Below, piece after piece: positions 45,664-55,976 of a stretch of 64,000 nucleotides of DNA; position 1 is the first letter of the stretch, and each line of letters begins with the position of its first letter. Made by a program: the position numbers and the translations under genes. The stretch is from Paraphysomonas bandaiensis (lineage: Eukaryota; Chrysophyceae), in contig CBFFRP010000034.1 of NCBI GenBank assembly GCA_965644295.1, positions 39,476-103,475 on the forward strand, written 5' to 3'. The notes beneath the pieces were generated by a model. That model saw nothing but the letters and a program-made list of their open reading frames with translations, searched no databases and was not told where the DNA came from.

Positions 45664-46461
45664 TTAACCAATTTCGTCATCTACAATGTAGTCATCATCG
45701 TCAAAAGCAAAATCGTCTGCTTCCCAATTGTCAAATTTATCAGGTAAATCCTCCTTTGTTTGTCCAACCAAATCAATTAGTTGATGTCTAAGATCATCGA
45801 AACTTGATCGCCATATGTATTGAGACGGATCAACATATATTTCGCATCCCTCGCATTTGAATGAAGCAAATTGATCTAGTATCTGTTGCCCAATTAGACC
45901 ATGTGTGCGTCTCGCATGAAGTTTTGTTTCAGTACGTAGTCGAACGATTTCACAATCAGCAAACTTGCTCTTTGCACACTCATTGTCCAATATCCAAGCG
46001 ATATCATCTGAACTCAATGCAAATCTAAGATGATCAACCGAGAATGTGGGTGCATCGATAATGTCCGAACATAATTTAATAGAAAAATTAGCAAACGCGC
46101 TTTTCTTTCTTACAGTCAAAGCTATTGTTGTGCCTCCAGGACTTTTTCCGCCTGAGATTTTGAAGCTGGTATCAGCCCAACTTAATATTTCTGACAAAGT
46201 TTCAAGCGAATCAATTGGAAGCAATGAACTCGAGCAACCATTATCACATACTAATCTATGTATTTGTAGTTGTCCAAAAAAGTTTTGAACACTTGGTAGA
46301 AAATATCGCCGTCGTTTATTCATCACAGAATAGAATATCACACCAAGTGGATAGTTCACAATTCTGGGTTGAGAATCAGTTGATTCAGTTCGCTTTTGCT
46401 TGTTATTCAGTTCACTCGATTTATCACAAACAGGAGCCTGTCGTTTCATGTTTACTGACAT
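45664..46461 (-). CDS. Retropepsin-like protein with a DNG motif
   Basis: Single exon, 265 residues, ATG 46461 to the stop at 45664. The N-terminal 30 residues are polar. Then comes a beta-rich body with HRLVCDNGCSSSLLPIDSL, which resembles the catalytic D-T/S-G loop of retropepsins but reads D-N-G. About 120 residues later is THGLIGQQILDQF, which resembles the conserved GLLG-x-x-L of the same fold. The C-terminus is strongly acidic (DDFAFDDDDYIVDDE). It could be a domesticated retroelement protease or a DDI-like protease relic. The intact single exon in a repeat-rich block favours a mobile-element origin. Activity is uncertain because of the N in place of T/S. Confidence 0.45.
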   Translation of the reverse strand: MSVNMKRQAPVCDKSSELNNKQKRTESTDSQPRIVNYPLGVIFYSVMNKRRRYFLPSVQNFFGQLQIHRLVCDNGCSSSLLPIDSLETLSEILSWADTSFKISGGKSPGGTTIALTVRKKSAFANFSIKLCSDIIDAPTFSVDHLRFALSSDDIAWILDNECAKSKFADCEIVRLRTETKLHARRTHGLIGQQILDQFASFKCEGCEIYVDPSQYIWRSSFDDLRHQLIDLVGQTKEDLPDKFDNWEADDFAFDDDDYIVDDEIG

Positions 46462-46534
46462 ATATTACTATCATCAGCTAACTACATGATATCATCATGA
46501 TATCTATACAAGAGGGCAGGTCCGCTTGGCTGTA
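46462..46534. other. Short spacer
   Basis: 5' flank of the retropepsin-like gene. Nothing recognised. Confidence 0.3.
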
Positions 46535-46667
46535 CGCGTCCGTGGTTTGCAAAAAACCTCCAGGTTTTTTCCACCGTGTCCGGACCGCTAAAAAAAGTCA
46601 GGAAAAACTTATATTGAGTCCGGACTTTCACATGCAAATCCACGTTTTTTCACAAACCACGGACGCG
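46535..46667. mobile_element. MITE-like inverted repeat element
   Basis: The left arm starts gcgtccgtggtttgcaaaaa at 46536. The complement of the right end (46643-46667) reads gcgtccgtggtttgtgaaaa. The interior has two gtccgga blocks in mirrored positions near 46578 and 46619. It is about 130 bp, non-coding, GC-rich at the ends and unlike its AT-rich flanks. Confidence 0.55.
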
Positions 46668-46989
46668 CCTTGGACGACCAGTGGACTGACAGAACGGTAG
46701 TACATGTATTTATGTTTATACTGTGTATGTCAAGTCCAAGAACTAACGTTTATCTCTATATGTTACTTTAAAACTGTCATAGTGGCATGAAACAAGATGA
46801 TTTCTACACTAGAAGTCGATATCTATCTACTTGACCGTCATATTCTCATCACCCCCTCCACTAATGCGATGCCTGTTCATATATATACGTGAAGGGGACT
46901 GTTAATAGTCTCACAGACCCACTCACGTACATAAGACACTAACATAGACATGTACCAGTCTATTATCTTCTGTCGTTTGCTCCATTGCA
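46668..46989. other. Intergenic region
   Basis: Nothing recognised. Confidence 0.35.
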
Positions 46990-47521
46990 TTCCGTTTATG
47001 CTTTTTCCTCTAGCGTCCCTTCACGTAATCGTAGAATGTCGTATATGACATTTCTCCGATGCGCATATAGATGAACGCGAATATATTCAACAAAGGAGTT
47101 CTGGATAAATCGAAGCCTTTGATTTTTTTGTAGGGTAAGATATTTCTATGAGGTTCTCCCCCCACACAGAGATCCCACAGCCTTATGGCGTGCCTTTCGG
47201 AAAACGAAAGCCCTCTGGAAATAAATGTTGGCGCCCTCCCCATAACAATGTAGCATTATCTCGTGATGTGGATTGCTCTTCTTGTGTAGGCATTCGCTCT
47301 GCATTATGTGATGTACATCTTGTTCTAATTTCTGCTAAACGTGTATCACTAGACAAGTTCCCAACATTTTCTTCCAGCGACGAAATGCTATTAGCTAGAT
47401 TCACATAGGGTGGAACACCAGTTGCATTCATTCTTGACACATCATTACGAAACACGCCAGTTAATACCTTCGATCGTAGACTTTGTAGAATACCACTTGT
47501 CCATACCCTTTGAAGAAACAA
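46990..47521 (-). pseudogene. Frameshifted mobile-element ORF fragment
   Basis: Two minus-strand frames join by a frameshift near 47185. The first reads RDNATLLWGGRQHLFPEGFR then FPKGTP, and the second continues IRLWDLCVGGEPHRNILPYK then GFDLSRTPLL. The pattern (W-G-G-x-x-H-x-x-P-E-x-F-x-F-P ... LW-x-L-W/C ... I-x-P-Y) resembles proteins seen in many copies in oomycetes and other protists, associated with mobile elements. The breaks show it is decayed. Family name not assigned. Confidence 0.45.
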
Positions 47522-48154
47522 GGATGATTAGGTGAAAGTATTTCTAATTGCCAGTCATGATGGTATGCCAGCGAACAGCGAAGCAAGTACCACTCTAAAA
47601 TTTCTCAGGATAGAATGATGGGAAGCCAGGCAGAATAGCATTATTTAAAGTTTAAATTATAATATTATTAATATTATTATTTAAAATAGAGTAAAAAGGA
47701 ATAATAATAAAACTTTATTATGATACGGATAGCCTCGCTCTGTTGCACCTCTTCCTATCTATGTGTGCCTAACAGATAGTCCTGAGTAAATATCCTGCTG
47801 ATAATGCCGAAATGGAACATATTATTGGCTTCTTTAGCTTTGTGTATATATGACGCGGGAATCCATTGTTTCCCTCTTGATCACTCTTCTGTTTATCAAT
47901 ATTAATGTTCATAGCATCCTCCTCCCAAGATATGCGATCGCAAATTATACGTGCAGCAGCTACAGATCTTGCTATCGAATTCCAGCAATAAATAGGACAA
48001 ACAAATGTATAAACCAGTCCAAAGTTGTGAACCTGTTTAGCAGCATTCTCTGCAAGGAATATGTACCTACTCTTCCTTGATCATTGCAGCCTTGCCTTCT
48101 CGTGGAGGTAACAAGCCACGCTGCTTGAGGTCAGCAACCTTCCTCTTGAATCCC
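47522..48154. other. Repeat-rich intergenic stretch
   Basis: Contains an AT-only block of taatattatt type near 47640-47720 and possible further decayed parts of the neighbouring element. No intact frame. Confidence 0.35.
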
Positions 48155-48385
48155 TTAAACATAATCTATATTTCCGGCGAAAGGTTCATTCTCTTCTTTG
48201 TGTACATATTTTTTAAGAGCACTTCGATGTTCATTAACTTGTGCAAACGAGTAATGTTGTGGAGGGTCATGGTACAGACCAGTGCGGCTGTCGATTATAA
48301 GAAGCACATAAGCCATGCACTTTTCCATTACCACGTCAGGTATTGGAAGTATTGGTGATAAATTATCATCGTTGTCTCTTTCCAC
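48155..48385 (-). pseudogene. Fragment resembling a recombinase N-terminal domain
   Basis: A 76-codon frame with PILPIPDVVMEKCMAYVLLI and HYSFAQVNEHRSALKKYVHK. Its layout is like the SAM-like core-binding domain of tyrosine recombinases (helix, then ...ALxxY). Together with the fragment at 46990-47521 on the same strand it may be the remains of one element of about 1.4 kb. This is weakly supported. Confidence 0.3.
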
Positions 48386-48610
48386 GCATGCGGGTTAATT
48401 CTAATCAAGCCAACGCGAAAACGCGAACCTTTCTGTATCACTGCCTGCGGGGTACTATCCGTTAACCGCATCTGCTTCGTTTGCAGTACAATCTCATCTC
48501 TGAACTCACTTTACTCTCTAATAATATCCATTGTTCTTTGTTTATTTTAAGTGCATTGCTTGTCCTAAGTTTCATTGTTCTTACAGTTTATGGACATTGA
48601 TTTGTGTTGT

Positions 48611-48740
48611 ATCGTATCGGCATCCTTTGTGTATTTTTGTTCCAAGATGCCTCTAATATTGAGACAATAATTTTATGTATTCCAGCCGTAGTTGTATTGC
48701 ATTTATATAGAAGACTTTTGCTTCAATATAGTCCCGATAG
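48611..48740 (+). repeat. Dispersed repeat R3, copy 3
   Basis: Same order of landmarks as 40413-40550 (cggcatcctttgtgtatttt, agatgcctctaatattgaga, tagttgtattgcat). It lies immediately before the second duplicated segment. Confidence 0.65.
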
Positions 48741-48840
48741 GTTGGTTTGAATGGCGATAGTGGCCAAACGGTAAAAAAATGCCGAAATATAGTAGTATGG
48801 CTGATCGTAAAATCGTGATATTTTAGTGGACGTACACAAT

Positions 48841-49526
48841 ATGCATACAGTGGAACAGTATCACGCACCGTGTGGAGAGGCTTCTTCTTGTATCAGATCA
48901 GATATATGTAGACGTATATGGAAACATTGATATCATCAAGAAGAAGACAAGAGAGTCGGATTGCAATTATTTGCTGTCTGTTTCATTGTCACCTTATCGA
49001 TATTTGATTTAATGTTTATATTATCAAACTTAGAAGGTTATGAATGTCTCAACGAATACATCTGAACAAACGATCTCCAATCTTGTAAAAGATATGGAAC
49101 ACCTGCAATTTGCCGCGAAAATAGAGCATCTGGAAGAAAAAGAATATTGTGATACTAGCAGTAAAGTTCATGGCAATTGCGATAGCTCTTGTGATCACGT
49201 TGCGGATAAGTATTCGGCTGGTAGAATTGGCTCTACTCTGACTACAGATAGCAGTCGCGGTGTACACTTACCTACAGTCCTACCAAATTCTGAATCTAGT
49301 TGGAATATGGAAATCCGTCAACATTGTGGGACTGATAATATTGGCTTTCACAGCATCTGTTCTTGCAGTAGTGAAGAAAGAAGGTCAGATGCTCCTGATA
49401 TTTTGGGTGATTCTTGCACTGTCGGACATAATGCTAGCAATATGGGAATCCGTCGAAGAAGAAACAAATCCAGAGAACGCGACGATAGAGGAAGAGGACT
49501 TGACGGAAACGACGAAACGGAAGTAG
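48841..49526 (+). CDS. Small multi-pass membrane protein, 169 residues (intron-based model)
   Basis: Four exons join in frame: 48841-48913, 48941-49036, 49159-49220, 49248-49526. Introns are 27, 122 and 27 nt, all GT...AG; the total is 510 nt including TAG. The protein has hydrophobic segments: LQLFAVCFIVTLSIFDLMFI, VKFMAIAIALVITLRI (followed by IAVAVYTYL), VNIVGLIILAFTASVLAV and MLLIFWVILALSDIMLAIW. A short Cys-containing N-terminus and an acidic C-tail (EEETNPENATIEEED) flank them. I do not recognise the family. A rival reading is one unspliced frame of 310 codons at 49040-49972 in another phase. It is polar and Ser/Cys/Asp-rich, and looks like the shifted shadow of the hydrophobic frame. 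The 27-nt introns are unusual but similar ones occur in the UBP/RING gene. Confidence 0.5.
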
Positions 49527-50094
49527 AAAATAAATCACTGACTCCGTTTGCAGACAAATTAGCGTATATCTACAAAAGTTATGATGGAATAAAGGCGAAG
49601 AAACCGTATCCAACAAGAAAAATATCCAAAATGTGGATGGCGATTTGGCCTCCTTCGATGGAAAGAATATGCGATGAAATTTCTATGGATGGATGGGTTT
49701 CAGTTCATCACGAGTTGCTAAATCTTTCATCCACAAGTATTGATGTTGTAAAGGAAACCATACTGCGTACAGGAGATATTCCCGGTGCCGAAGCGTTTGA
49801 GGAAAAAGTATCACGAATGGGAATCCTACGAGTTTGTCATTCTCAAACTAAGAAAGTTACATTTCGGAAAGAGAATACGCATTCCAAATATGTAATATTT
49901 TGGTCTTGTTGTCTATCTGGTTTCACTCTTTCCACTTACTCCTTGTCCTGTGACGTTGTTGTAATATTCTAAGCTCCAAAACGGGCTTTCTCTGCTTATG
50001 GGTGTGGTGTGAGTGAGCGTACTACAAATTATAAATTACTAATCATCATTATAGCATGTAACTGGTTTATGAACTAGCCCAATGGGCTGGTATA

Positions 50095-50165
50095 TAGCTC
50101 GGTCACTATTTTACATGATTTGTAAGGTACAGTTCCTTTCCTCTTGATCTTGAGCTACAGACTAA
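50095..50165 (+). repeat. Direct repeat D1, copy 1
   Basis: The sequence gctcggtcactattttacat, then ttgtaaggtac, then cctcttgatcttgagc. It matches 51095-51165 with about ten differences, exactly 1.0 kb away, and may mark the ends of one inserted element. Confidence 0.5.
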
Positions 50166-50497
50166 ATAGTGTGCATTAAGTAGAAAAATTGTCCCACTGC
50201 GAGGGCGGGCCCCTGTAAAGTGTTAGTGTTGATTAAAGTAAGCAATGTATAGATTTTTATTAAAACCCAGGCGTATTATTTGCGTATCTGCACCAAACAA
50301 ATTACAGCTAGCCGGCTAGATCTATACTATATCATCCAAAGTCACTCTAGGCCTATACTCTATACTGAGGCATACATGGTCAAGAGAAGATCCGTTTAAT
50401 CTTTGTTAGTGGATGGGAGGGTGAACATGGCCTTGATGACTCCGTAGTCTTAGCGCAAAATCTTGATGTTATAAGTGGTGTACCAACAAGCCTACAC

Positions 50498-50575
50498 CAG
50501 GGCCTGATAACCATTAATGGTAGTCCAGTTCCCGGCAATTATAATGGCATTACCATTAATGGCTATCAGGCCCTG
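50498..50575. mobile_element. 78-bp hAT-type MITE with perfect 8-bp target duplication
   Basis: The element begins cagggcctgataaccattaa and ends in the near-perfect complement (ttaatggctatcaggccctg). It is flanked on both sides by gcctacac (50490-50497 and 50576-50583). CAGGG ends with 8-bp duplications are the hallmark of hAT transposons. The interior is only about 25 bp and non-coding. The intact duplication implies recent insertion. Confidence 0.85.
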
Positions 50576-50583
50576 GCCTACAC

Positions 50584-51094
50584 TATACGGCCACAGAGTC
50601 TAAAGAAGCCTTTCAATATGCTATGCGGTCAATATCACATCATGTTCGAAGGTTAGTTAATCAACCAAAACTACTACCCAGTATTGACCAGATAAAAGTG
50701 CGATAATAGTGTCTCCTGGCCATTGGTGGCCAACTTTTCTCATACTGGGGTCCTCATACTGATACCACCATCTCAGAACACCCTTATAGTTTTGGTAAGC
50801 TTGAGCACTCACTGCTACTTTATCATTTCCTGGATTATGGCATCAGTCGTAATCTATGCACCATCTTTCTCGTCAAGTTCATCTCCGCTGTCAGCGGAGT
50901 TGTTATTTTCATATCGCTCTCTCCTCTATGCTGCTATGCTTCGGTTGATCTTCATCAAAGAGGGTTTTCGCTATACTTTTTGAAGTATGAAACTTCGAGA
51001 GAGAGATATCTTGGGCATCTCCAGTGTGCTTCATTGTTACATCACCGCTATCTGTTACCAAAGCCTCCCTCCTCATATAGTCGTCTCTATTTCA
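50584..51094. other. Intergenic region
   Basis: No supported gene; the plus frame at 50723-50983 is Ser-rich and motif-free. Confidence 0.35.
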
Positions 51095-51165
51095 TAACTC
51101 GGTCACTATTTAACATTTTGTAAGGTACTCTTTCTTTCCTCTTAATCTTGAGCAACAAGATTAAG
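51095..51165 (+). repeat. Direct repeat D1, copy 2
   Basis: See 50095-50165. It is followed at 51175-51210 by a short tandem duplication (ccatagtgtatatgtt twice). Confidence 0.5.
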
Positions 51166-51210
51166 TTCAGCTCGATCCATAGTGTATATGTTCCATAGTG
51201 TATATGTTAT

Positions 51211-51597
51211 GCTCTATACCTTCCAGTTTTAAGATATCTATGCCTCGGCTTTGGCTATCATGCATATATAGAGTACTTCGTACAGACAGCAGGATACTGC
51301 AGACAAAGAATTGAAGTCTGGATAGCAGTATTTACTGGGAATTATTAGGGCTTTTTACTGTTTGAAATTGTCTAAACCAGGGTTATTTATAAAAAATCAT
51401 AAAAACCGGAGGTTTCACATAGCATTTTTCTTTGGATTTTGATTTTTCGGCAAGTTGTTGTTTGTGACTGCTTCGGAACTATATGGGATACGATTCGTAC
51501 GATCGTAGAATCGCTCCAGCCATATGTATCATGTACATATATATCTGCCTCATTATAATCATATCACACCTATCTTAACGGGTATTCACTATACACT
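51211..51597. other. 5' flank of the AspH-like gene
   Basis: AT-rich; no gene or strong repeat recognised. Confidence 0.4.
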
Positions 51598-52876
51598 ATG
51601 GTTGTACTACACTACTATACACTAATCGTATTATATCTTCTTATACTTCCGTCATATTCACTTACCCCTTTTGAACACTTCGAAAATTATAATACCCGTA
51701 CATCTGATTGGATAAAAGGTGGAAAAGAATCTAAAGTAGCCCTACAAGATGCTATGCAATCAATATCATATCTTGTACCATGGTTAGTCCAACAACCAAC
51801 ACTACCACCTGGACTTGACCCTCTGGTATAATATACATACATATACATATATATATACTAACCATATGTATATATAGGCATTTGCTGCTAATATATTAGC
51901 ATTCCATCAAACAAATGATCATATATCATCAGCTTTACCATTATTAAAGTTAGCTCTTCAATCTAAAGTATCTCTTGATGATCAAATGTCTGTATCTATA
52001 GAAGACGCCTGTATGAATGATATTACTATAATGAGACGTACATGTCAAGATTTATATACATTATTAATAGCAAATTATCATCGTGTTGGACGAATAGATG
52101 AAGCACAAAAATATCTTCATGACTATAATTTACCTCGTCCTCAAGCGAGAAGGTTTGTTAGTCCTGAGTGGGTACATAGACAGCTCCCATATATAAGGGC
52201 TCAGCCATGGTGGAACGAAGATACAACTGATTCAGGAATACCGATATTTTTAAATGGTATACGGAGTCGGTATAATGAAATACGTGATGAAGTACTTGCT
52301 GTAACAACTGCGGAAGGGTTTAATGGATGGGGTATGAACCAAGATCTTCGTCTTGCCACCAATCCAGCCTGGGATCCCTTGACATCATGGGATGCTATAC
52401 CCATTCATGCCAATGGCCAATGGGTTGAAGAGACTTGTGAATTCCTACCTCACACCTGTAAAGTGCTAAAATCGTTTTCCAGTGAGCTGGATATGCTTTT
52501 CAATCGCAGTGCGTACAACGATCTCGTTGGAATGGAGAGATTGGCTCAAGATTATACGGAGGTCCCTACACTGGGTATAAAGCTTTATCGAGTGTGGAAT
52601 AATGCTGGGATCAAGCCACACACTGGTAGTCCAGGTAGGCTTGTGCACAGCTTGACCCTTCAAGGTCCGAGAGACCCGTCAAGTACACTCACTGTTGCTG
52701 GTATAACTAAAGAGTGGGTAGAGGGAGAGTTCTTGAGCTTTGATGATAGTTTCTATCATTCTGTTGATAACCCACACCTTTCAACTCAGCGTATTGTGCT
52801 TGCATTTGTGACAATGCATCCTGACCTCATACACTCACCCGTAATGGAAATGGAGGAAGCTACTATTGGTGTGTAG
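51598..52876 (+). CDS. Aspartyl/asparaginyl beta-hydroxylase family protein, secretory
   Basis: Two exons: 51598 to about 51827, then an intron (gtataata...atatag) to about 51877, and on to TAG 52876. Residues 1-22 are a signal peptide (HYYTLIVLYLLILPSYSL). A helical region with TPR-like features (TCQDLYTLLIANYHRVGRID, EAQKYLHDY) is followed by the catalytic domain: GIKPHTGSPGRLVHSLTL, then FDDSFYHSVDNP and RIVLAFVTMHPDL. These are the two iron-binding histidine regions and the 2-oxoglutarate-binding arginine. In human AspH the first metal motif is likewise H-x-G without a carboxylate, so H-T-G here is normal. AspH hydroxylates Asp/Asn in EGF-like domains in the ER; the substrate here is unknown. 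Confidence 0.85.
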
Positions 52877-53331
52877 TACATAGTACGTAATGTTAGGATA
52901 AAATTAATACAAAGAAATAAGAATTGAATTGAACGTGCTAACCTTTTATCTTCCTAAACTAAGTGAGATGCGGTGTACAACTTTCCTTTACAATACAGCT
53001 ATTCATCACTACTCTCTTACTTGGTAACCTGCACGCTACATTGACCTTTATCGTTGTTAGGAAGATACACATACAGTAAACAGCATATTGTTAACGAAAC
53101 CAGAATTAATTAATGTCCATAGCTTTAATATTAAATAGTGAGCGACCAAACTACAACATTAAGCGCAAAGTGAAGTTCAACTTCGACATTTTATTAAATA
53201 TAATACTGATCATATTTTTCAAATGACGAACTAATAATTAGCTAACTTAAAGAAACATATCCCTCCCAACTACATAACACATCTAATTCAACTACCCAGC
53301 AAGAGCTTGTCCATTGTTGCCGAGGGATATA
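52877..53331. other. Convergent intergenic region
   Basis: 3' flanks of the AspH-like and CPR genes. Nothing recognised. Confidence 0.4.
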
Positions 53332-55408
53332 TTATACAGACCACAATTCCTGTTTATATGTTTTGTTCTTCTGCATATTTTTGAGGAAAGTAGAAGCATC
53401 ATCAGTGCTCATTCCTAGAACCACATATAAATTAGAACACATAGTACCACAGAAAAAACAACATACCTTTCTGCTTAGAAAGTATGTCTGTGAGAGCCTC
53501 ATGAACAGAGTGTCCCATACCAGTACCACCACACACAAACACATGAGCTCCACCATCCACAATGAGATTCGCCAACTCCGAGGCATTCTCTTCCTCTGCC
53601 ATAAGATTCTGAACATACACTTTCTTTTTCTGCTCACGAGAGAAAGCCAATTTAAGAGAAGTGAGCTGGCCATTCTCAGCGGCAGCCATTAGTTCCTCTT
53701 GGTACAAGAAATCAAGCTTGCGAGACTTGCACCCGAAATAAAGAATATTGGTGACATCGGCGACTGATACCCCTTGCTGGTCCGCCTGAAACTTTCTCTC
53801 CTGGAGAAGGGCGCGCATAGGGGCAATACCAGACCCCGGACCAACCATGATAATAGGAGTGGAGACACTTGGGGGAAGACGAAAGAGAGATTCCCTCGTG
53901 AACACACGACATCTTCCCTTTCCAGGGACAAGGCCATGGAGAAACGAAGAGCACAGGCCTTTGACAAGAGCCCCAGATGGGGCTGTGCGCTCTGTAACGC
54001 TGACTGTAAGATGAACGCTAGAGGGGTAGCAGGAGCTGGATGAGGCAATGGTGTAGTATCGTGGCTGAATATTAGGCACAATGTGGAGGAGGTCCTCTAG
54101 AGGGATACGACAGGATGACAACTCCTTAGAGAGAAGAGAAGCATAAGTACGGCCCTCATCTTCAATCTGGCGCGTAAAGGTGTCTTTGGATTCCTTTGAC
54201 ACGATATCTACCAACCAGGCTTTTTGCTTTTCGTCCGTCACGTAAGCAGCCAATTGTTCAATAACACTCCTGCGGGGTATACTGTCAATATCCAAAAACC
54301 GAGTAAATATCTCCCTCGTAGTGCATGGAGTGGGAAAGGGGTGCTTAAAATTTGGGACGGCAGAAGGATCCACATCCTCAACATCGGCGTCCGGAAAAAC
54401 AGGCTCAATATCAATATACTGATCAAGATCAAATCCACCGCAGCACTTGGAAAATGCTTCTACGACCTCCACAGAGTTATCAGGAATAACGGCAAGATTA
54501 TCTGCCGTGTAGTAGCTGACTCCCGTACCTGAAATATCTAATTCCATATGTACAGTATGCCCCCCGTCAGCGGGTGTGCGCATTTCACGGTTACACGTCA
54601 CAGTGGCCTCCGGAGAAGTGAAGAAATGCTTCGTTGAGGAGTTAATGAGTTGGGCTGATGGAATTACTGCAGGTGAAGGTGCGCACGGTGCACAACGGAA
54701 TGTAAGAACAGCTTTAGTGGAGTGTGTATCCTCAACTTTCTCGGCAGATGGATGATACTTCTGTACCAAAGCAGGAACAACCTGTCCTTTCCAAGATTCG
54801 AAGTCATCCTCAAGAGTTGCATCGTCATCACCCTCCATGTACTGAAATACACGTCGAGCACCAAGTTTTTCCAATCCCTCATTCATAAGACGACCCATTC
54901 TATTGTAATTTTCATATTGAGAATTACCTAACCCAAACACACAGAAATCGACATTGGACAAAAAGCCATCTTCAATACTGCCATCTTCGTTCTTCATCCA
55001 TTCAAAAAATTTGGCTGCATTATCAGTTGGATCTCCTTCACCATATGTTGCAATTAAAAATACAGCAAGACGACATGATTGTAATTGTTCTGGTTCATAG
55101 TCTTCTAAATCAATCAATTTCGCATCAAATCCACTCTTATGTGCATCTGACATAATAACACGAGCAAACCCCTCTGCTGTCCCAGTTTGTGATCCAAAAT
55201 AAATACTCATTTTACCAGCAGGATATTTTTCTTCTAAATTAGAATATGATCTTCCTCGATTTGAATCATTTGATACATCTGAGTTTGTTTTATTAGTTGT
55301 AATACTCTTCGATGTATTGGATGATATTTTATAGTATAGTACTGATCCAATAACTACTACAAGAGTAGATATGCCAATAACAACTTCAGATGAGAATGTA
55401 AAGCTCAT
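53332..55408 (-). CDS. CPR: NADPH-cytochrome P450 reductase
   Basis: Two exons, 55408-53467 and 53414-53332, with a 52-nt intron; about 674 residues, normal for the family. An ATG at 55423 would add five residues. A membrane anchor near the N-terminus (VVIGISTLVVVIGSVLYY) tethers it to the ER. FMN domain: IYFGSQTGTAEGFARVI, ATYGEGDPTDNAAKFFEW, FGLGNSQYENYN. FAD domain: RYYTIASSS with the family RxY(S/T) motif. NADPH domain: GPGSGIAPMRALLQER, YFGCKSRKLDFLY, VFVCGGTGMGHSVHEAL. The last exon ends QELWSV, keeping the C-terminal Trp that stacks on FAD. It passes electrons from NADPH to P450s and other haem enzymes. It is divergent from Atm1. Confidence 0.95.
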
Positions 55409-55423
55409 TTTATTATGTAACAT

Positions 55424-55976
55424 TAATTGTGTGACAATAGGATGGAATGGAAGTTTGATAGAATGAGATGAGAGGATGGTTTGTAGTCGATGGATTGGAG
55501 GAGTTGAGTGGGAGGGATGGATGTGTATGTATGTATATATGTGTATGTAGAGGAGTAGTGTGGTGTATGTAGGAGGAGTATACAGCAGCAGGTGTACATC
55601 CACCAGTCATAGTGGATAGATGAATGGTGTGGGAAAGAGGTAGAAAGAAAAGAACGGGTAGTTGAAGTGGACGATTGGTAGTCTGTAGAAACGGATGGTA
55701 GAAAACTTTTATAAACGGGTAGTTAGAAGGACGGGGGATTAGCCCGTATAAACGGATGGTGGGAGAATGTTCATAATACGTTGATATACTGTGAAAATAC
55801 AATATGGAGAATACAATATAGAAAGCACTGTAGTATACAACTGTAGTTTCACTGTATTACAGTATCAGCATATTAGAATTATTTTCTTATAGAATGGCTC
55901 TGTATAAGCAGGCATGCATGCAACTCTATTCCCATAGGACTCCTATTGCAATGATATACCTTCTGTAACTCTACTA
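55424..55976. promoter_or_regulatory. Divergent CPR/Atm1 region with repeated motifs
   Basis: The motif acgggtagtt occurs at 55654 and 55715, and aacggatggt at 55690 and 55751, interleaved at about 61-bp spacing. A cccgtataaacgg partner lies at 55743. A tatgtatg run lies near 55525. No gene is supported; the minus-strand frame at 55413-55802 overlaps the CPR start and is low complexity. Confidence 0.45.

Larger units (their letters stand above)
48780..50380 (+). repeat. Segmental duplication, copy B
   Basis: Matches 43930-45550. The right part carries an extra 65-bp block at 50095-50165 that recurs at 51095-51165 and is absent from copy A, so the copies have diverged by insertion as well as by substitution. 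Confidence 0.85.

Noticed and set aside
49040-49972. 310-codon plus-strand frame in duplication copy B
   Set aside because: It begins inside a predicted intron, is polar and motif-free, and is one phase away from a strongly hydrophobic frame. It is kept only as the rival model, not as the main call.
53774-54043. Plus-strand frame opposite CPR
   Set aside because: It is antisense to a clear CPR exon.
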